NCBI GenBank assembly: GCA_031772625.1
Contig: CM062810.1
Coordinates: forward strand, 451,918,014-451,982,013
Origin: Pinus tabuliformis
Lineage: Eukaryota > Streptophyta > Pinopsida > Pinales > Pinaceae
Direction of reading: 5' to 3'
DNA: 64,000 bases
Shown here: piece after piece, positions 32,521 to 44,691 of the stretch
Position numbering within the stretch: the stretch's first letter is position 1
Layout of the letters: each line of letters opens with the position of its first letter
Notes under the pieces: generated by a model
Seen by the model: only the letters and a program-made list of their open reading frames with translations
Told to the model about the DNA's origin: nothing
The model's database searches: none
Translations under genes and position numbers: made by a program

Positions 32521-33694
32521 AGATGGCAAGCAGTGGAAAGATGGAGATTGAGAAATTTAATGGTTAGAGTTTTGAGTTGTGGAAACTCAAGATGGAGGAT
32601 CTGTTGGTGGATAAAGATTAGTGGATCGTAGTAGATTGGGGTACTAAATGAATGGGAGTGTCTCATGAAGAATGGAAGAAGTTTGATCAAAAGGCAAAGA
32701 GCATAATACGATTGTGTGTCTCAGATTCAGTATTTTTGAATGTATCAGTGGAAGCTACAACGAAGGATTTGTGGGACAAGTTAGGGACTTTGTACCAATA
32801 TAAGTCTCAAGTGAATAAATTGTTCTTATGGAAAAAGATGTACAACCTGAGATGAAAGATGGAGACTTAGTGACAGAGAATCTGAATGCATTTAATACTA
32901 TGGTAAGTTAGTTATTTTCTGTTGATATTAAAATTTAAGATGAAGATAAGTGCATTAGTTTGTTGTGTTCTCTACCAGATTCGTGGGATAGTATGGTTAT
33001 TGCAATAGGTATCAATGCAAATGCCTTGTAGTTTGATGAAATAGTCTCATCCTTGCTGACGGAGGAGATGAAACAGAAAAATATGGAGAGCCAGAATGGT
33101 GATGCCTTGTCTATACGAGGACGGTCCTAGAATAGAAACAAAAATAAGTAATTGAGTGGGAGATCTAAATCTATAGGGAGATCTAAATATCCAAGAAAAG
33201 TTGTAAAGGTAGTGTGCTGGAAATGCACAAAGGAAGGGCACTACAAAAGGGATTGTAAATCTAAAGCTCTTGAAAGAGGAAAGGGATCTGATTATTCTCC
33301 TTTTGCAGAGGCGAAAACCACCTCAGATGAAGGTAGGGATGTGTACTTGGCTTCTTCAAGTACACATGTAGATCATGAGGCATGGTTGATTGGGTCAGGT
33401 GCATCCTCTCACTTCACTCCCAATAGAGAGTGGTTCTGCGAGTATGAGAAACATGATCATTGTGATGTCTTCTTAGGGGATGATAAGAAGGCTAGAATCA
33501 TTGGTCACATAAAAGTAAAGTTGAAGTTGCAAGGTGGAAGGGTTAGAACACTTTCGGGTGTTCTTCATATTCCTGCATTGGCTAGAAATCTAATTTCTGT
33601 AGGTAAGCTAGATGATGCAGGTGTAAAAACAGTGTTTGAGAAGGATACCTGCAAGATGGTTTGGGGAGCATTGGTATTGATGCGGGGAGTTTGA
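32521..33694 (+). pseudogene. E1 copia gag, zinc knuckle and protease
   Basis: Gag begins at 32523 (MASSGKMEIEKFNG) and runs with stops through WGVSHEEWKKF-type sequence (32652-32855). The open stretch 33152-33694 has the zinc knuckle CWKCTKEGHYKRDC and the protease with WLIGSGASSHFT. The catalytic aspartate of the DSG motif is glycine here. GRVRTLSGVLHIPALARNLI follows. Nonsense codons at about 32566, 32647 and 32851. Confidence 0.82.
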
Positions 33695-33751
33695 ATTGGA
33701 ACTGTATACGAGCTACAAGGTAGCACTGTTGTTGATGGGTGCAACAGTTTT

Positions 33752-34455
33752 GTGGTTCCTAAAAGTGGAGCAAAAAATATAGTGGTCTCTGGAGAGAAGA
33801 CCATGTTGTGGCATCCAAGGCTTGGACATATTAGAGAGAATGGCCTTCGAATACTTCATGGTAAAGGTATTGTAGAAGGTATGAGCAATAGCTCTCTGGA
33901 TTTTGATTTTAGTGAAAATTGTGTATATGGGAAGCAGAATCAGGTGAGTTTCCCCTCTGGTGGTAAGAGGGCGAAACTTATATTATGGCTTGTGAAAAGT
34001 GATGTGTTTGGACCTGTGAAGGTTCCATCACTAGGTAATTCTATGTACTATGTATAATTTATAGATGACTTCTCAAAGAATACATGGATATATTTCCTTA
34101 AGAATAAATCTGAATTCTTTGACAAGTTTAAATAATTTAAGGCTCTTGTGGAAAACTAGACAGAGAAGAAGATAAAGGTGTTGAGGACAAATAATGGTGG
34201 AGATTTTTGCAATAAGGAATTTGAAGAATTCTATAAGAAGTGTGGTATAGCATGGAAGAGGACTACTCCATACACACCTAAGAAAAATGGAGTTGTAGAA
34301 AGAATGAACACGATGTTACTGGAATGGGCAAGCAGCATGCTCAATGGTGCTTGGTTAGGACAGGAATTTTGGGCAGTTGCGGTTGAGACAACATGTTACC
34401 TGGCCAACAGATCACCTTCATCAACGTTGTAGGATAAGACTCCACAAGAGGTATG
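33752..34455 (+). pseudogene. E1 copia integrase, interrupted
   Basis: The pre-integrase motif MLWHPRLGHIRENGLRIL (33802 on) is followed by the core with SDVFGPVKVPSL, LRTNNGGDF and VVERMNTML. The second catalytic aspartate is asparagine (E3 has LRTDNGGEF). Stops at 34056 and 34132, and a TAG at 34430. Cut at 34460 by G, inside PQEVW. Confidence 0.85.
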
Positions 34456-34460
34456 GACTG
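34456..34460. repeat. Target site duplication of G, left (GACTG)
   Basis: GACTG before the LTR, GATTG after it (60198-60202). One transition separates the copies. Removing one restores the E1 frame. Confidence 0.8.
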
Positions 34461-35113
34461 TGTTAGAGTCGATCTGGTCAGTCCTCCGTCAGAGATCAAA
34501 ACTCTTTATGCATTTCATTTTTAGGTGTCCCGCTACATTCACTCAGCTGCATTCCACTAGGGGCATGCCATGATATGACGAAGAAGGTCATGCTAGTCAT
34601 CTCCCCTCATGTCTGGCTCCTGCTGGCTTAAGTCTTGTGTCAATAATCACCAAAGTCCATGATAGTCAAGGTCTGGTCCTTTAACGGAAAAAGGTCATTT
34701 TTGGTCATTTGGTCTAGGAATTAAACAATTTGGTCTTTAATATGTCGAGTAAAGCCATGTAGTCCATAGTGATGACCTTGAAAAGTAATGATCCCCAGAG
34801 TTTCATCGTCATATTGATAAACTTCGACTGTTCTTCAAAACTCTGTTTTGAAGAAAAGTCAAATAGTGCTATCGATGATAAAATTTTCAAAAAGAGTCTT
34901 CAGTTGATTTCTATAGGTGCAGTCATAGTTTCCATGGAAAAATGCTCTGTCATCCAATCCCCGTAAAAAGTGTCGAAAATTTCATCATTTGAGCCAAAAT
35001 TCATAGAAAAAGTGAAAATCAGGGTTGTATTAAAGTCAGTGAAAAAGTGTTAAACAGGACATCAGAAAGGTGGGTTTTTTCAAAAATCAAATTTAAAACA
35101 TGATCTCCAAGCC

Positions 35114-35121
35114 TATATAAA
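35114..35121 (+). promoter_or_regulatory. Candidate LTR promoter TATA box of G
   Basis: CCTATATAAACAAGTTTCC is identical in the two LTRs (51875-51882 in LTR2), about 810 bp upstream of the LTR ORF. Conservation between copies is expected from LTR identity, so this is only positional support. Confidence 0.5.
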
Positions 35122-35933
35122 CAAGTTTCCATCATAAATCTAAGTCATTGTGCAATAAAAGAGCTTACAGAAACATTGCAAGGTCTTGGAGTGTGAAATC
35201 GCGCAATTTGGAGAAGTTGGAGGAAATTTCAGGGTGCGCGGCGCACACAGGTAGGGGCGTGGCACATGCACAGGGCGCGATGCACACAGAGCTTGCCCAC
35301 AGTGTTAATTTCTAACCAGCACGTGCACACATAGTGCGTGAGGCACTGGGCTTTGTGCGCGGCGAAAAGAGACAAAGCGCCTAGAACGTGCCAGAACTCC
35401 CTCAAATCTTTGGTGAAGCACCTCTAATTGCAAGGTAGGCTCTCAAACTCACTTGTTCATCAAACTGGATAAAGATATGGTGGTTTTAATGTCCATGGTT
35501 GAAATGAAATAAAACTCTTAAAGCAATCATAAAAAGACACCAAGAAAGCATCTTGCTAGGGTTGTGTAACAGTGTTATTGTTGCTAAGGCTTATTTTTCC
35601 TACCCTACCCTTGTTCCTTATTTCCCTATTGCATTCTTCCTACTATCACTACCCTAACACTACCAAAATCATATTCCCTTACCCCTACTCCCATTACTCA
35701 ATACAAACTCTAAAACCCTACCTCGCCAAAAACCCAAACCCTGCCCTATCAAAAATACCCAAACCCCCTACATGTCCCTAAACAAAATTCTCCCTATAAC
35801 CCTTGTTCCCATTATATTATTCCCCTCCTAATATTCCCTTGTTTCAATGTCCCCTTGCTAGCAGATTATAAAAACAACCTAGCTTTCACCATCATCAAAA
35901 GGGCAGCCTAAATTCAGTTTATAAACAACAGTC

Positions 35934-37444
35934 ATGGTATCCGAGGTTTCATCAGAGTATGAGGTGGAGACCCACAGTGATACAGCTTCAGGAGAACAGG
36001 CCCCCAGGAGACATCACCGGAATGGAAAACATGTTAGATATGAGCCAAACACCCTCACTGAGTTGCAGGCATGCCCTTTTGCTATGTCATGTTTCCAGCA
36101 CCTAACATGTTTTGAATTTTGTCAAAGGGTGGCAAATGCTAGAGTTCATCATGAGTTCGCCCGTCTTTTTACACTTCACCTACATGGAGGTCGGTCTATC
36201 TTGGCTGGGGTCACTTTCACATTGACACCTGGAGCCATATCAATGGCAACATGCATACCAAATGTTGGAGAACAGTGGCATAAGAAGAAGAAGGTGGAGA
36301 GGCATCATTATGAGCCTTACATTAAGGCCAGTTGTTTGAGTCAGCTCACGAGAGTTTTCCCATTCAGATTTTTGAGAGACGAGTATGCTCCGCTCATGAA
36401 ATTGATCTTGAAGTACTTCAGTTGTGAGGGAGGTTTTCTCGCCTTTATGCCTATCAAATTAGGTTTTTCATGCACTTTACCAGTTTACGGATGATGAACC
36501 TCCCATTTTTCATTTGCGGGAACATAGATAGGATGAAAAAATTCATGCAGCATAAGACCCCTCAACATCAGCTCAACAGTGTTTATCACTTTCCTCTTAT
36601 CCGGATTTTGGTGGATCATCAGTTGGGATTGCAGGGTATTGCATGGGAGGACTTCATCCCCCGTGACTTCTTCAGCACTCCACAGGTAGTACCAGAGGTA
36701 GAGCATGAGATAGGTGGTACCTCACATCAGTATGAGTGCCACGAGACCGCTACTATGCTAGTATTCATCACCTATCAGAGAGGTAGTAGACATTTGTTTA
36801 TAGTTGCAAAGAAAGTGTTATCTCCACCCGGGGTGGAAGGGGCCTCACTTTTGACATCAGCACCACAGGAGCATGGCAAGGGTAAGGAGCCAGTGCAGGA
36901 GGAAGGGCCATCAGGTGAACGAGAGACCGAATTCGTTCTCCTCCACGATGATGAGACAGATACAGAACCAACAAATGAAGAGCTTACAAAGATCATCCAG
37001 GAGCAGAAATCAGTGATTGAGGCCTTATCCCTTGACTTGGAGAGGTCCAAGTGGAACATGAAGTACCTGGGGCAGAGAAACAAACAGTTAGAGGATCAGC
37101 GGGCGATTATGGAGCTGCAAATCATTCGTGAGCATTGCCAAGTTGCTCAAAGGAGAAGAGTTAAGCTCACATCATTGGAGCAAGAGATCAATGAAGATCG
37201 GGAGGCCCATCTCGAGAGTGTGAACAAGCACTTGGAGAGGCTACTAGACAAGGCTGATCAGGACCTTGCCTTGCTGAGACACATGTCTTATCGTTACAGG
37301 ACACGAAATATGAGTGCAAGGGCCCGGATAAGGAGCTTAAAGGCGAAATTGAGGAAAGAAACAAGAAAGGCAAAAGAGGAAAAAGAGAAATATCAACTTC
37401 GAATCTTGGTTGAGGCTTCCCTGGCCCATCATAAGACCCCATAG
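35934..37444 (+). pseudogene. LTR-encoded protein of G, copy in LTR1
   Basis: A protein of about 500 residues starts MVSEVSSEYEVETHSD. Its parts are a polar N-terminus (1-45), a conserved-looking globular domain (about 45-250, with FEFCQRVANARVHHEF, LTPGAISMATCIPNVGEQW and HYEPYIKASCLSQL), a linker with HHEIGG-like and EEGPSGERE acidic sequence (about 250-340), and a long C-terminal coiled coil (from ELTKIIQEQKSVIEAL, very rich in R, E, K, L). This copy has no nonsense codon. A single-base loss in a G run near 36430 shifts the frame, and 12 extra bases lie near 36458. I do not recognise the family; GAIS-TGIP-GE-W patterns occur in plant transposon-associated proteins. No membrane segment or signal peptide is seen. 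Confidence 0.75.
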
Positions 37445-38884
37445 AGAATGTCCAGCCCAAATTTCAAGAAATTTGGGGAATTTTTGGTCACATGAAAAAT
37501 TTTTGGGCAAAGTACAGGGTTTTCCTCCCTGTGGTGCGGCGCTAAAAATCTAGAGCTCCAAATGAGGAATGGTTTGCATTTTTGGATTCAACATGGAAAA
37601 TCATGACTATTAGTGCTATAACAAGAAATTTGGGCAAGATCTGAGTCTCCAGGAGGTCAAAAACACCCAAAAAAAATGGCCTCTCTGCCCCTTTTTTGAC
37701 ACACAGGAAGTAGTCTTGGGAGAAAGAAGATTTGGAGGGGAAAATGAGCACCAAATTCAGAAATTATAGTTGGGTTAGAAAGTAGACAGGATAGGATTTC
37801 CAGCAAGCCCTCTTGGGCACATTTTGGACACTTTCAAGTGCCCCAAAATAGGCCCCAAAGTAGTGCGGCACAGAGAGGAAAAATTGCCAAATTTGCTTCC
37901 GTTTCGCGAAATTTCGATTCGCGACTTCTCCAAGTGGGCCCGCTCATCTACACTTCCATTTTTTGGCTCCAGAGGAGGAATTTAAAGCATTTTCTTTCCA
38001 GATGGACTTCTATCCAACTGAAGAAGGAAGGCAAACGGTTACCCAAGCCAAATGTCATGTTTGTAGCGCTGCACTTGTAGCTGATGGTTTGCTCTTCATC
38101 TCCATTTTGTAATGATTCGAGTAACTCCCCAACCCTTGTGCATTCTATCTCTTCACAACAAATTTTATATATTGTATGTAAACCATTTGCAAAGGGTTGG
38201 TTAGTTTGTAACTTCTGGGAGACTGTGGGAAATAAACTCTGTTTCTTCGTTGTGTATTTTTGAAAGAGAATTAATGAAAGGCAGCGGCTCTGTTTCATGA
38301 AATTCTTGTGGTTGTGAGTGTAGCAAATGTGTCTCTTATGTTTTCATATGTATTTCTCTATGTTTCATAATTTAATTCATGTTCATTTCTAGTGAAATTT
38401 TCTGAGTGAGATTAGGTAGAATTCAATTTTATTGCTCTGCCTGTGGGAAAATTTCATGTCCAGTGTTCTTCTTCTGTTGAAAAGGATTCATGTTCCTATG
38501 CCCTTTTCACACTCCTCAGCAATCTCTCCATTCCGCGTTATTCCAAACTAAATTGCTACACTTTTCACCTACCTTGTGTCACAAAGTAATCTGTGCCTCT
38601 GTATTAAATTCTCTATTCTTTGCTTGACCATTGGTCCCATACCATCCCAGAAGCTCGGTCATTCATAAAATTTTTTTCTTGTATCCATATTCACTTATTA
38701 GCCTAAAATCAATATTTCATTGTAAGTCATCTCAGACCATTTTTTGCTTACCTATTTCACTGAGCATGACTCGGAGAGAGCCCTCTCCTGTTCTGGCAGG
38801 GCTAGCTACCAGACTGAGCGTGGTTTGTGGTTACCTAGATTTTTGCCTTCCTTCAGCCTAGGGCAGATTTAGGTGCTAACATAG

Positions 38885-38902
38885 TGGTGACTCCATTGGG
38901 GA
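38885..38902 (+). promoter_or_regulatory. G primer-binding site
   Basis: TGGTGACTCCATTGGGGA directly after LTR1. It is of the type found in Tat/Ogre-type gypsy elements and unlike the initiator-Met sites of A, C1, C2, E1, E3 and E5. Confidence 0.7.
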
Positions 38903-38990
38903 ACCAAAACTGAAATCAAATCCCCTTGTTTCTTAATAATTCTAAGCTTCCAGATGATGAGCTTAGGATTGGATAGGCTGAGTAAGTTGG

Positions 38991-40613
38991 TTGTGTCCTG
39001 TGATTTTTCTCAATATCACGTTGGCTTCGAGACGATATACCAGAGCCAATCTAGACCCGGATCCTCTTCATATCTATGAAAATCCCAATTTTATTCCTAG
39101 ACTCCGTCAAGAAAGCACCATAACTCCCGTGTTCAAGTCTCATTCATGTCCTAATATTTTTGAGTATCTTGAAGAGCTCGAGTTTGACGAGCAGTTTAAA
39201 ATATCATTGTTTGAGTCTAAATCTGAAAGGGTTGTTGACTATGTTGTCCCCAATCCTAAATTTCTTGTAGACCTCGAAACAGAAAGAGTTAATCGGTTAA
39301 TTGATAATTATATTGAAACACAGCCCCAAACTCCAATTGCCATCCCCTTACAAACTATACACACTCCTCCAACACCTCCAAGGCCAAATCCACCGAGAGT
39401 GATGGTTGCCCGTTTCACACCCCTTGTTCTGCCCCAAGTTCTAGATGATATGCCAGCAGATTATCAAAGTAAAATCCCATTTTTTGATGGCACTCCTAAT
39501 AGCATTATTTCTCAGCAACATGTGGACAAAATGGCAGAGTTCTATGAACTTCATGAGATCGATGCGGAGAATGTGGCAATGAGACTCTTTGTACAGACAT
39601 TTGAAGGTGATGTGAGGAAATGGTTCAGAGGTTTTCCGGTTGCAAGTATCACTACCTTGGCTGAACTACAAAGACAATTTTTAAATCGATGGGAACTGAA
39701 AAATAATCCCCTTCAAATTCTGGCTGAATATGAACAAATCAAACGAAACGTTGGTGAGTCGGTCCAAGATTATTGTGTTAGATTCAATACAGTTTACAAC
39801 GAAATTCCAGATCATCTAAAGCCACCCATGGGACTAGCTATGATGAAATTTCCGGATGGTTTTGATGCTGATATGGCCTACCAATTAAGAGAGAGAGAAC
39901 CGGCAACAATGGAAGACATGCAGAAAATCGCGGTTAACGTTGAAGAAAATCTGCTGTCAAAGAGAGCTAGAGCGAAAGCAGAAAAGAAAGTCATGGTTAA
40001 GGAAGAGTCTTCTTCAATGGATCAATTACTAAAAAAGGTAGAGCAGATGATTGAAAGGGTGAAGCTTGACAAGCCTAACCCACAAGTCAGGAATCCTAAC
40101 TTCCGTGGCCAGCAGCAGCCACAATATAGAATAAGACAGAGAGATCACCAAACCTAAGAGAAGGCAGCACAACAACCAGTACAAACACCTTTGCAGCAGA
40201 ATTTTGTGCATGGACTAGAGTCAGATGAGGACGGGAATGTAATAGGTGAAGAAAACCACCTCTTTACTCTAGATGAGCTACCTACTTACATTACCGAAGA
40301 AGAAGAGTGTGCGGTGAGTTCAACTGCGCACAAAGATGCATATTTCATCCTAGCTAGTGACACTGTTTTAGAAGAAGAATCAGAGGAATATCAAAGGGGG
40401 TATATGAATGCTTTGTCCTCACAGCAGCAGCGATATTCACTTAGAAACAGAGATGTGTCGACCAAACCAATTGAGAAAAAGAAGGAGGTTGAAACAACAA
40501 TGAATGATTCATCAGCTAAACAAAGAAAAGGAAAGGAGGCGGTTGGTCCACAGAGTAGCAAATCAAAATCAGCAGAACAATCACTGCAACAACCTGCATC
40601 AAAAGAAAAATAA
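38991..40613 (+). pseudogene. G gag and post-gag region
   Basis: The frame starts at 38991, about 90 bp after the primer site. A gag capsid-type domain follows a proline-rich stretch: MAEFYELHEIDAENVAMRLF, EGDVRKWFRGFP, LAELQRQFLNRWE and YEQIKRNVGESVQDYCVRFN (residues about 180-290). A basic coiled segment and NFRGQQQPQYR end it. No CCHC zinc knuckle is visible. A TAA at 40155-40157 interrupts the frame, which then continues to 40613 through an acidic region (YITEEEECAVSS) and a lysine-rich one. In Tat-type elements the protease follows on the same polyprotein, as here. Confidence 0.8.
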
Positions 40614-41504
40614 AAGAAAGAGATCCCAGTCAAAGAGGTAGAAAAGACTCTCGCTTTTAGCTTAGAGAATGAGATTTCTAAGTTAAAAGTATCCATCCCC
40701 TTGACTGAAATAATGAAGAACAACAGCTATGGAGGACAAGTATCTAAGATGTTGAATTTGGACCCAATGTCCAACATGGTAAATGTTGAAGACGATCAAC
40801 TTGAAATGATTTTTGGGCCAACATCGAATGGTGAGTCTCCTGATAGCGATGTGCCACCCTTTTACATTAGTTTAAGATTGCATGATTTTGTGTTACATAA
40901 TGCCATGTTCGATTCCGGAGCCTCTCACAATCTCATGCCCAAGGGTATCATGGATAAGCTTGGTCTGGACATCACCTGGCAATACCATGATCTCTATTCA
41001 TTTGATTCCAGCAGAGTGAGATGCATAGGACTCATCAAAGACTTGGTTGTGAGTTTGGATCAACTTCCAATGAAAAATGATTTAATGGATGTGGTGGTAG
41101 CAGATATTCCTCCAAGGTCTAGCATGCTTATTTCTAGGTCTTGGGTAGCGAAATTGAAAGGGACACTATAGCTAGATTTCTCCTATGCAACGATTCTGGT
41201 GTTTGGACAAATGAAGAAATTGTATCGGGAACAAAAAACGAAATATATGATCACAAGCAAGGAGAAACCAATAAATCATCCAATTAAATATGTACATACA
41301 GATTTAGAGTCTTTTGTTTTGTATTCAGATAGTTTAAATGATATAGATAGTCAGGTAGTAGATGCAGATGATATTCTGGAAATAACAGAAAATTTCAGAG
41401 AAATTTTAAAGAAAGAAGGACAAGAACAGCAGAATAATGTTGGGAAATCAACTAAAAGTAATGGACAACAGGCAGATAAGGCACAACAAACAGATTTCTA
41501 GCAC
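40614..41504 (+). pseudogene. G aspartic protease
   Basis: In the same frame as gag after a TAA at 40611-40613. MFDSGASHNLMPKGIMDKLG is the DSG active site and flap approach, and IPPRSSMLISRSWVAKLKGT is the C-terminal part of the fold (to 41171). A TAG at 41169-41171 and another at 41499-41501 stand where the frame otherwise continues into the extra RNase H through an acidic linker. The active-site residues are intact. Confidence 0.8.
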
Positions 41505-41912
41505 TTGCAAGAGGATGAAGAAGGTTTGTGGACCATGGATTTTGATGGAGCAGTGGGAAATGATGGAACTGGAATTGGAATTTGGGTACGCAGTCCTTTC
41601 TTTGCCCCGAACAAAGTGCCTAGCAATGTGAGGGTTTGCTCTTACAAGTTGGCTTTTGTGTGTTCAAACAATGAAGCTAAGTATGAAGCTCTGATTGTTG
41701 GCCTTAAGATTCTTAGAAAGTTGAATGCTAAAAGGATTTCGGTATATGGCGACTCCGAATTGGTAATAAAGCAAGTCAGAGGCGAGTATCAAACAAAGCA
41801 TCCTAGGATGCGGGCCTATCGTAATGCAGTTTTAGACATCTTAAAGTAATTTTCAGAATACACCTTGACATGTGTTCCTCATATACAAAATAGTATTGCT
41901 GACGCTCTTGCC
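41505..41912 (+). pseudogene. Extra RNase H domain of G, upstream of RT (split by E5)
   Basis: Same frame as the protease. The motifs are MDFDGAVGNDGTGIGIW (first D), CSNNEAKYEALIVGLKILR (E), RISVYGDSELVIKQVRGEY (second D) and, after a TAA at 41847-41849, PHIQNSIADALA (last D). This is an RNase HI fold with all four acidic residues and the NNEAxYEAL signature of the archaeal-type RNase H known as a second RNase H in Tat-type elements. It stands before RT. E5 inserted directly after ADALA, and KAACSLK resumes at 47831. Confidence 0.8.
41908..41912. repeat. Target site duplication of E5, left (TTGCC)
   Basis: TTGCC at 41908-41912 and again at 47829-47833, in the codons for the ALA of the RNase H end. 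Confidence 0.92.
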
Positions 41913-42339
41913 TATTAGGATATTCTGACACATAGGAAATAGTTAAGTATAACTTGGTCTAGTATAGAGTTAGGTAAAGTGTGTTTCTTTACTATGTACA
42001 TTTTGTAACTTACAATCCGACGGTTCATTCTCTCCTCGATATTATCGACACTTGATCCGTGGCTTAACACCCGCTCGGTCCATGATCTCTATTTAAAAAG
42101 CATGGAGGGTCATTTGTAGGTTAACCGCCCATGAGAGAAGCTTTTGTAAATTTTAATTCTTTTATTAATAAATTGCCTGAAGTGGCCGCGTTGGCTCAAG
42201 TCGTGGACTGTTTCCCTCTTTGATGGTTTTAACCACGTAAAAAGTACTGGTGTATTGATCTGTGATCTGTTTGTGAGAAGTGTCCTTTGGTGTTCTGTCT
42301 GAGGAACTTACCCTGTAAATTCCTACATGGTATTAGAGC
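41913..42339 (+). repeat. E5 5' LTR and primer site
   Basis: 415-bp LTR whose first bases are TATTAGG instead of TGTTAGG. It is about 20 bp shorter than the 3' LTR, mainly near 42035 where CACGATATGTAGTGATCC is absent. A TATA-like CTATTTAAAAAGC lies at about 42087. Confidence 0.85.
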
Positions 42340-42934
42340 TATTTGAGGGCCGCGTCCGTTAGTGATCCAAATTTGAAGCCGGTAGAACTGCAATCCGACT
42401 ACCCTTTCCTAGATCTACTATTTCTTACTGCTTTCGGGCGGAGAGGACTGCTCTGTTGTGTTGGGAGTATCTGTTCCAGTGGGGAACCCCTTTTGTTTCA
42501 CGTGAAAAGGTTTCCGGTAGCCCTAGCTGCGTCATTTTTAAGATCTGGAGGTATACAATGTTTATTTGCAATTTACAGTTATTTTCTCTCTGTTTATTTC
42601 GGTTTCAGTTTATTTAGCCTTTTTTATTACCGGATCAATGCCTTTCATTTCTGCGTATGCTCTTTACCCCACGACTCTATGCGATATGGGCAAATCAGGA
42701 ATAGAAAGGAAGGATTTTTCTCATGTGTATGCTCTTTTCCGCTGTGCCTTAGTGTGATCTCAGAAAATCAGAAACATTGAGGAAAATATTTAGTTTCCAG
42801 TTGAAGCTAACTTCGAGCCGCAAGGTTTGTTTTTTTTTGTATGTCTGTGTTGGGTTTTGTGTTTTTTGTTTTGTAGGGAAAAAGAGCTTTCTCAAAGCAA
42901 GCACGCAACCCAAAGCTTCAACCCATCTGCCCCC

Positions 42935-42983
<49 letters not shown>

Positions 42984-43194
42984 GTATAGCTCACTTTGTT
43001 CAAAGCTAATTTATGAGAGTAGAGGTCTTGAGTTCAAGTCTCCTTTTTGTGGGGGCAGATTTTTCATTTCCGCACATTCTCGCACTTTTTCGGCAACTTC
43101 ATCAACTTTTCTTCAAAAAGCCATAACTTCTTCATCCGGAAGCCGTTTTCAGAACCATTTTTTTGAAACAGCGTAATTTTTCAAGATATTTCCA
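42340..43194 (+). other. E5 leader with CT microsatellite
   Basis: About 850 bp between primer site and gag. It includes a (CT)n tract at about 42938-42980. No domain is recognised; open stretches here are low-complexity. Confidence 0.6.
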
Positions 43195-44691
43195 TTGGAA
43201 CACTTAGTTTCATCATCTATATCTTCAGTTTCTGTTGAAATAGAAATTCCATGCCAAGTTATTGTTGACAGCACCAACTACTTCCAATGGTGGTCCTACA
43301 TTGTGGATTTACTTAGAAGTAAAGGTCTCTACAGAATGGCCACAAGCCAAGAAACCAAACCGAAAGATGAAGATAAGGCAACTAAATGGGAAAATAGGCA
43401 ATATCAAGCACGTGGGTTGATAGGGATGTCTATTTCCCCAGATCTTAGATTTTATATTGTAGAACTTAATACTCCTGATGAAGCATTGAAACAGATTACT
43501 AAAGTTTTTGGAATCAAAAATGAACTTAGAGCCCATCAACGTTAAAATGAGTTGCTTACATTGGACCCCAATAATTTTTCTTGCATTGAAGATTTTTTTT
43601 CCAAGTTCAAGACCCTTAGACTTCTCTTGGAAGGTGTTAAGGTTAAGAAAGAAGATAGTAACCTTATCTATTCCGTTCTTACAAATTTGGGACCAGCCTA
43701 CTCTGTTTTTGTTTCCACCTTCCATTCTACAATAGAAGCCTTCATCTCTCAAGGACAAGACTACAAGTCCCCTTCCTTTGATTCTTTTTGTGATTCTTTA
43801 ATAAGAGAACAAGAAAAACTCTTACACCTTGGTCTTCTTAATCTTGTAAACTCTTCTAAGAAAGCGTTAGCCTCCCAACAACAACCAAATCCAAAGAATC
43901 CTAAGAAGTTGTATCCTAAAAGGAATGGTACTAAACCAAACAAGGGTCCTATTCAATTTCAACCTCAAAATGAAAAATCATTTCAACAAAATGATAAGAC
44001 AAATAAAAACAAAGGGAAGAAGACTGATAGACATTGCAACTTTTGTAATCAAGATGGCCACTTAGAATCCAAATGCTTTAAGAAGATGGAAGCCTTGGAA
44101 GCAACAATGAAGAAGCATAACATCCATTTGGAGCACTATTCAACTTCAACTTCATCTTTAGGAATGGCACTTTCTGCATGTGGTTGTCAAGCATCTCGGT
44201 CTGGCTATGCACTAAATGTATCTTCTTCTTCTCATTCTCATGAGTGGCTCATTGATTCTGGAGCTTCTTATCACATGGCCAAAAACAAAGCCATGTTTTC
44301 TTCTTTAAATGATTGTAACACCAAAAATATATATGTTGGTGATGATAGATCTCTTATTTTTGTAGGGATTGGAATTGTTCATATAGACAATCGTCAGTTT
44401 AATGATGTATTATGTGTTCCAACCTTATCCTGCAACCTTCTATCTGTATATCAGATAACTCATTCAGGTGAAGGTAAAATCGTTGAATTTTCACCTCACG
44501 ATGTTGTAATTAAGGACCTTAGAGATCCTAGAGAGATTTTAGCTACTGGCCTTGCTGATGATTCTACAAGGTTGTATAAGTTTCACAACTTTGGGTCATC
44601 AAATCTTCCCTCAATATTTGTTGCTCATAATGATGAAGTGAGCAAAATTTGGCATGATCAATTTGGTCACTTAAACTATCGCTCTCTTTAG
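43195..44691 (+). pseudogene. E5 copia gag, zinc knuckle, protease, pre-integrase
   Basis: One frame, interrupted once by TAA at 43543-43545. Gag starts near 43195 with STNYFQWWSYIVDLLRSKGL. The zinc knuckle is CNFCNQDGHLESKC (44038 on), the protease WLIDSGASYHMAKN is intact, and the pre-integrase motif WHDQFGHLNYRSL ends the open part at a TAG (44689-44691). Confidence 0.88.

Larger units (their letters stand above)
34461..38881 (+). repeat. G 5' LTR (4.4 kb)
   Basis: Starts TGTTAGAGTCGATCTGG and ends TTAGGTGCTAACA. A TATA-like TATATAAA lies at 35114-35121 and is kept in LTR2 (51875-51882). A candidate AATAAA occurs at 38231-38236. The part from 34461 to 35110 is noncoding. The 1.4 kb after the ORF (37445-38881) is also noncoding, with a GC-rich stretch at 37855-37935. 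If the TATA is used, the ORF lies in the transcribed R/U5 part. Confidence 0.85.

Noticed and set aside
42777-43009. Serine/leucine-rich ORFs over the E5 leader
   Set aside because: Produced by the CT microsatellite; low complexity and not in frame with gag.
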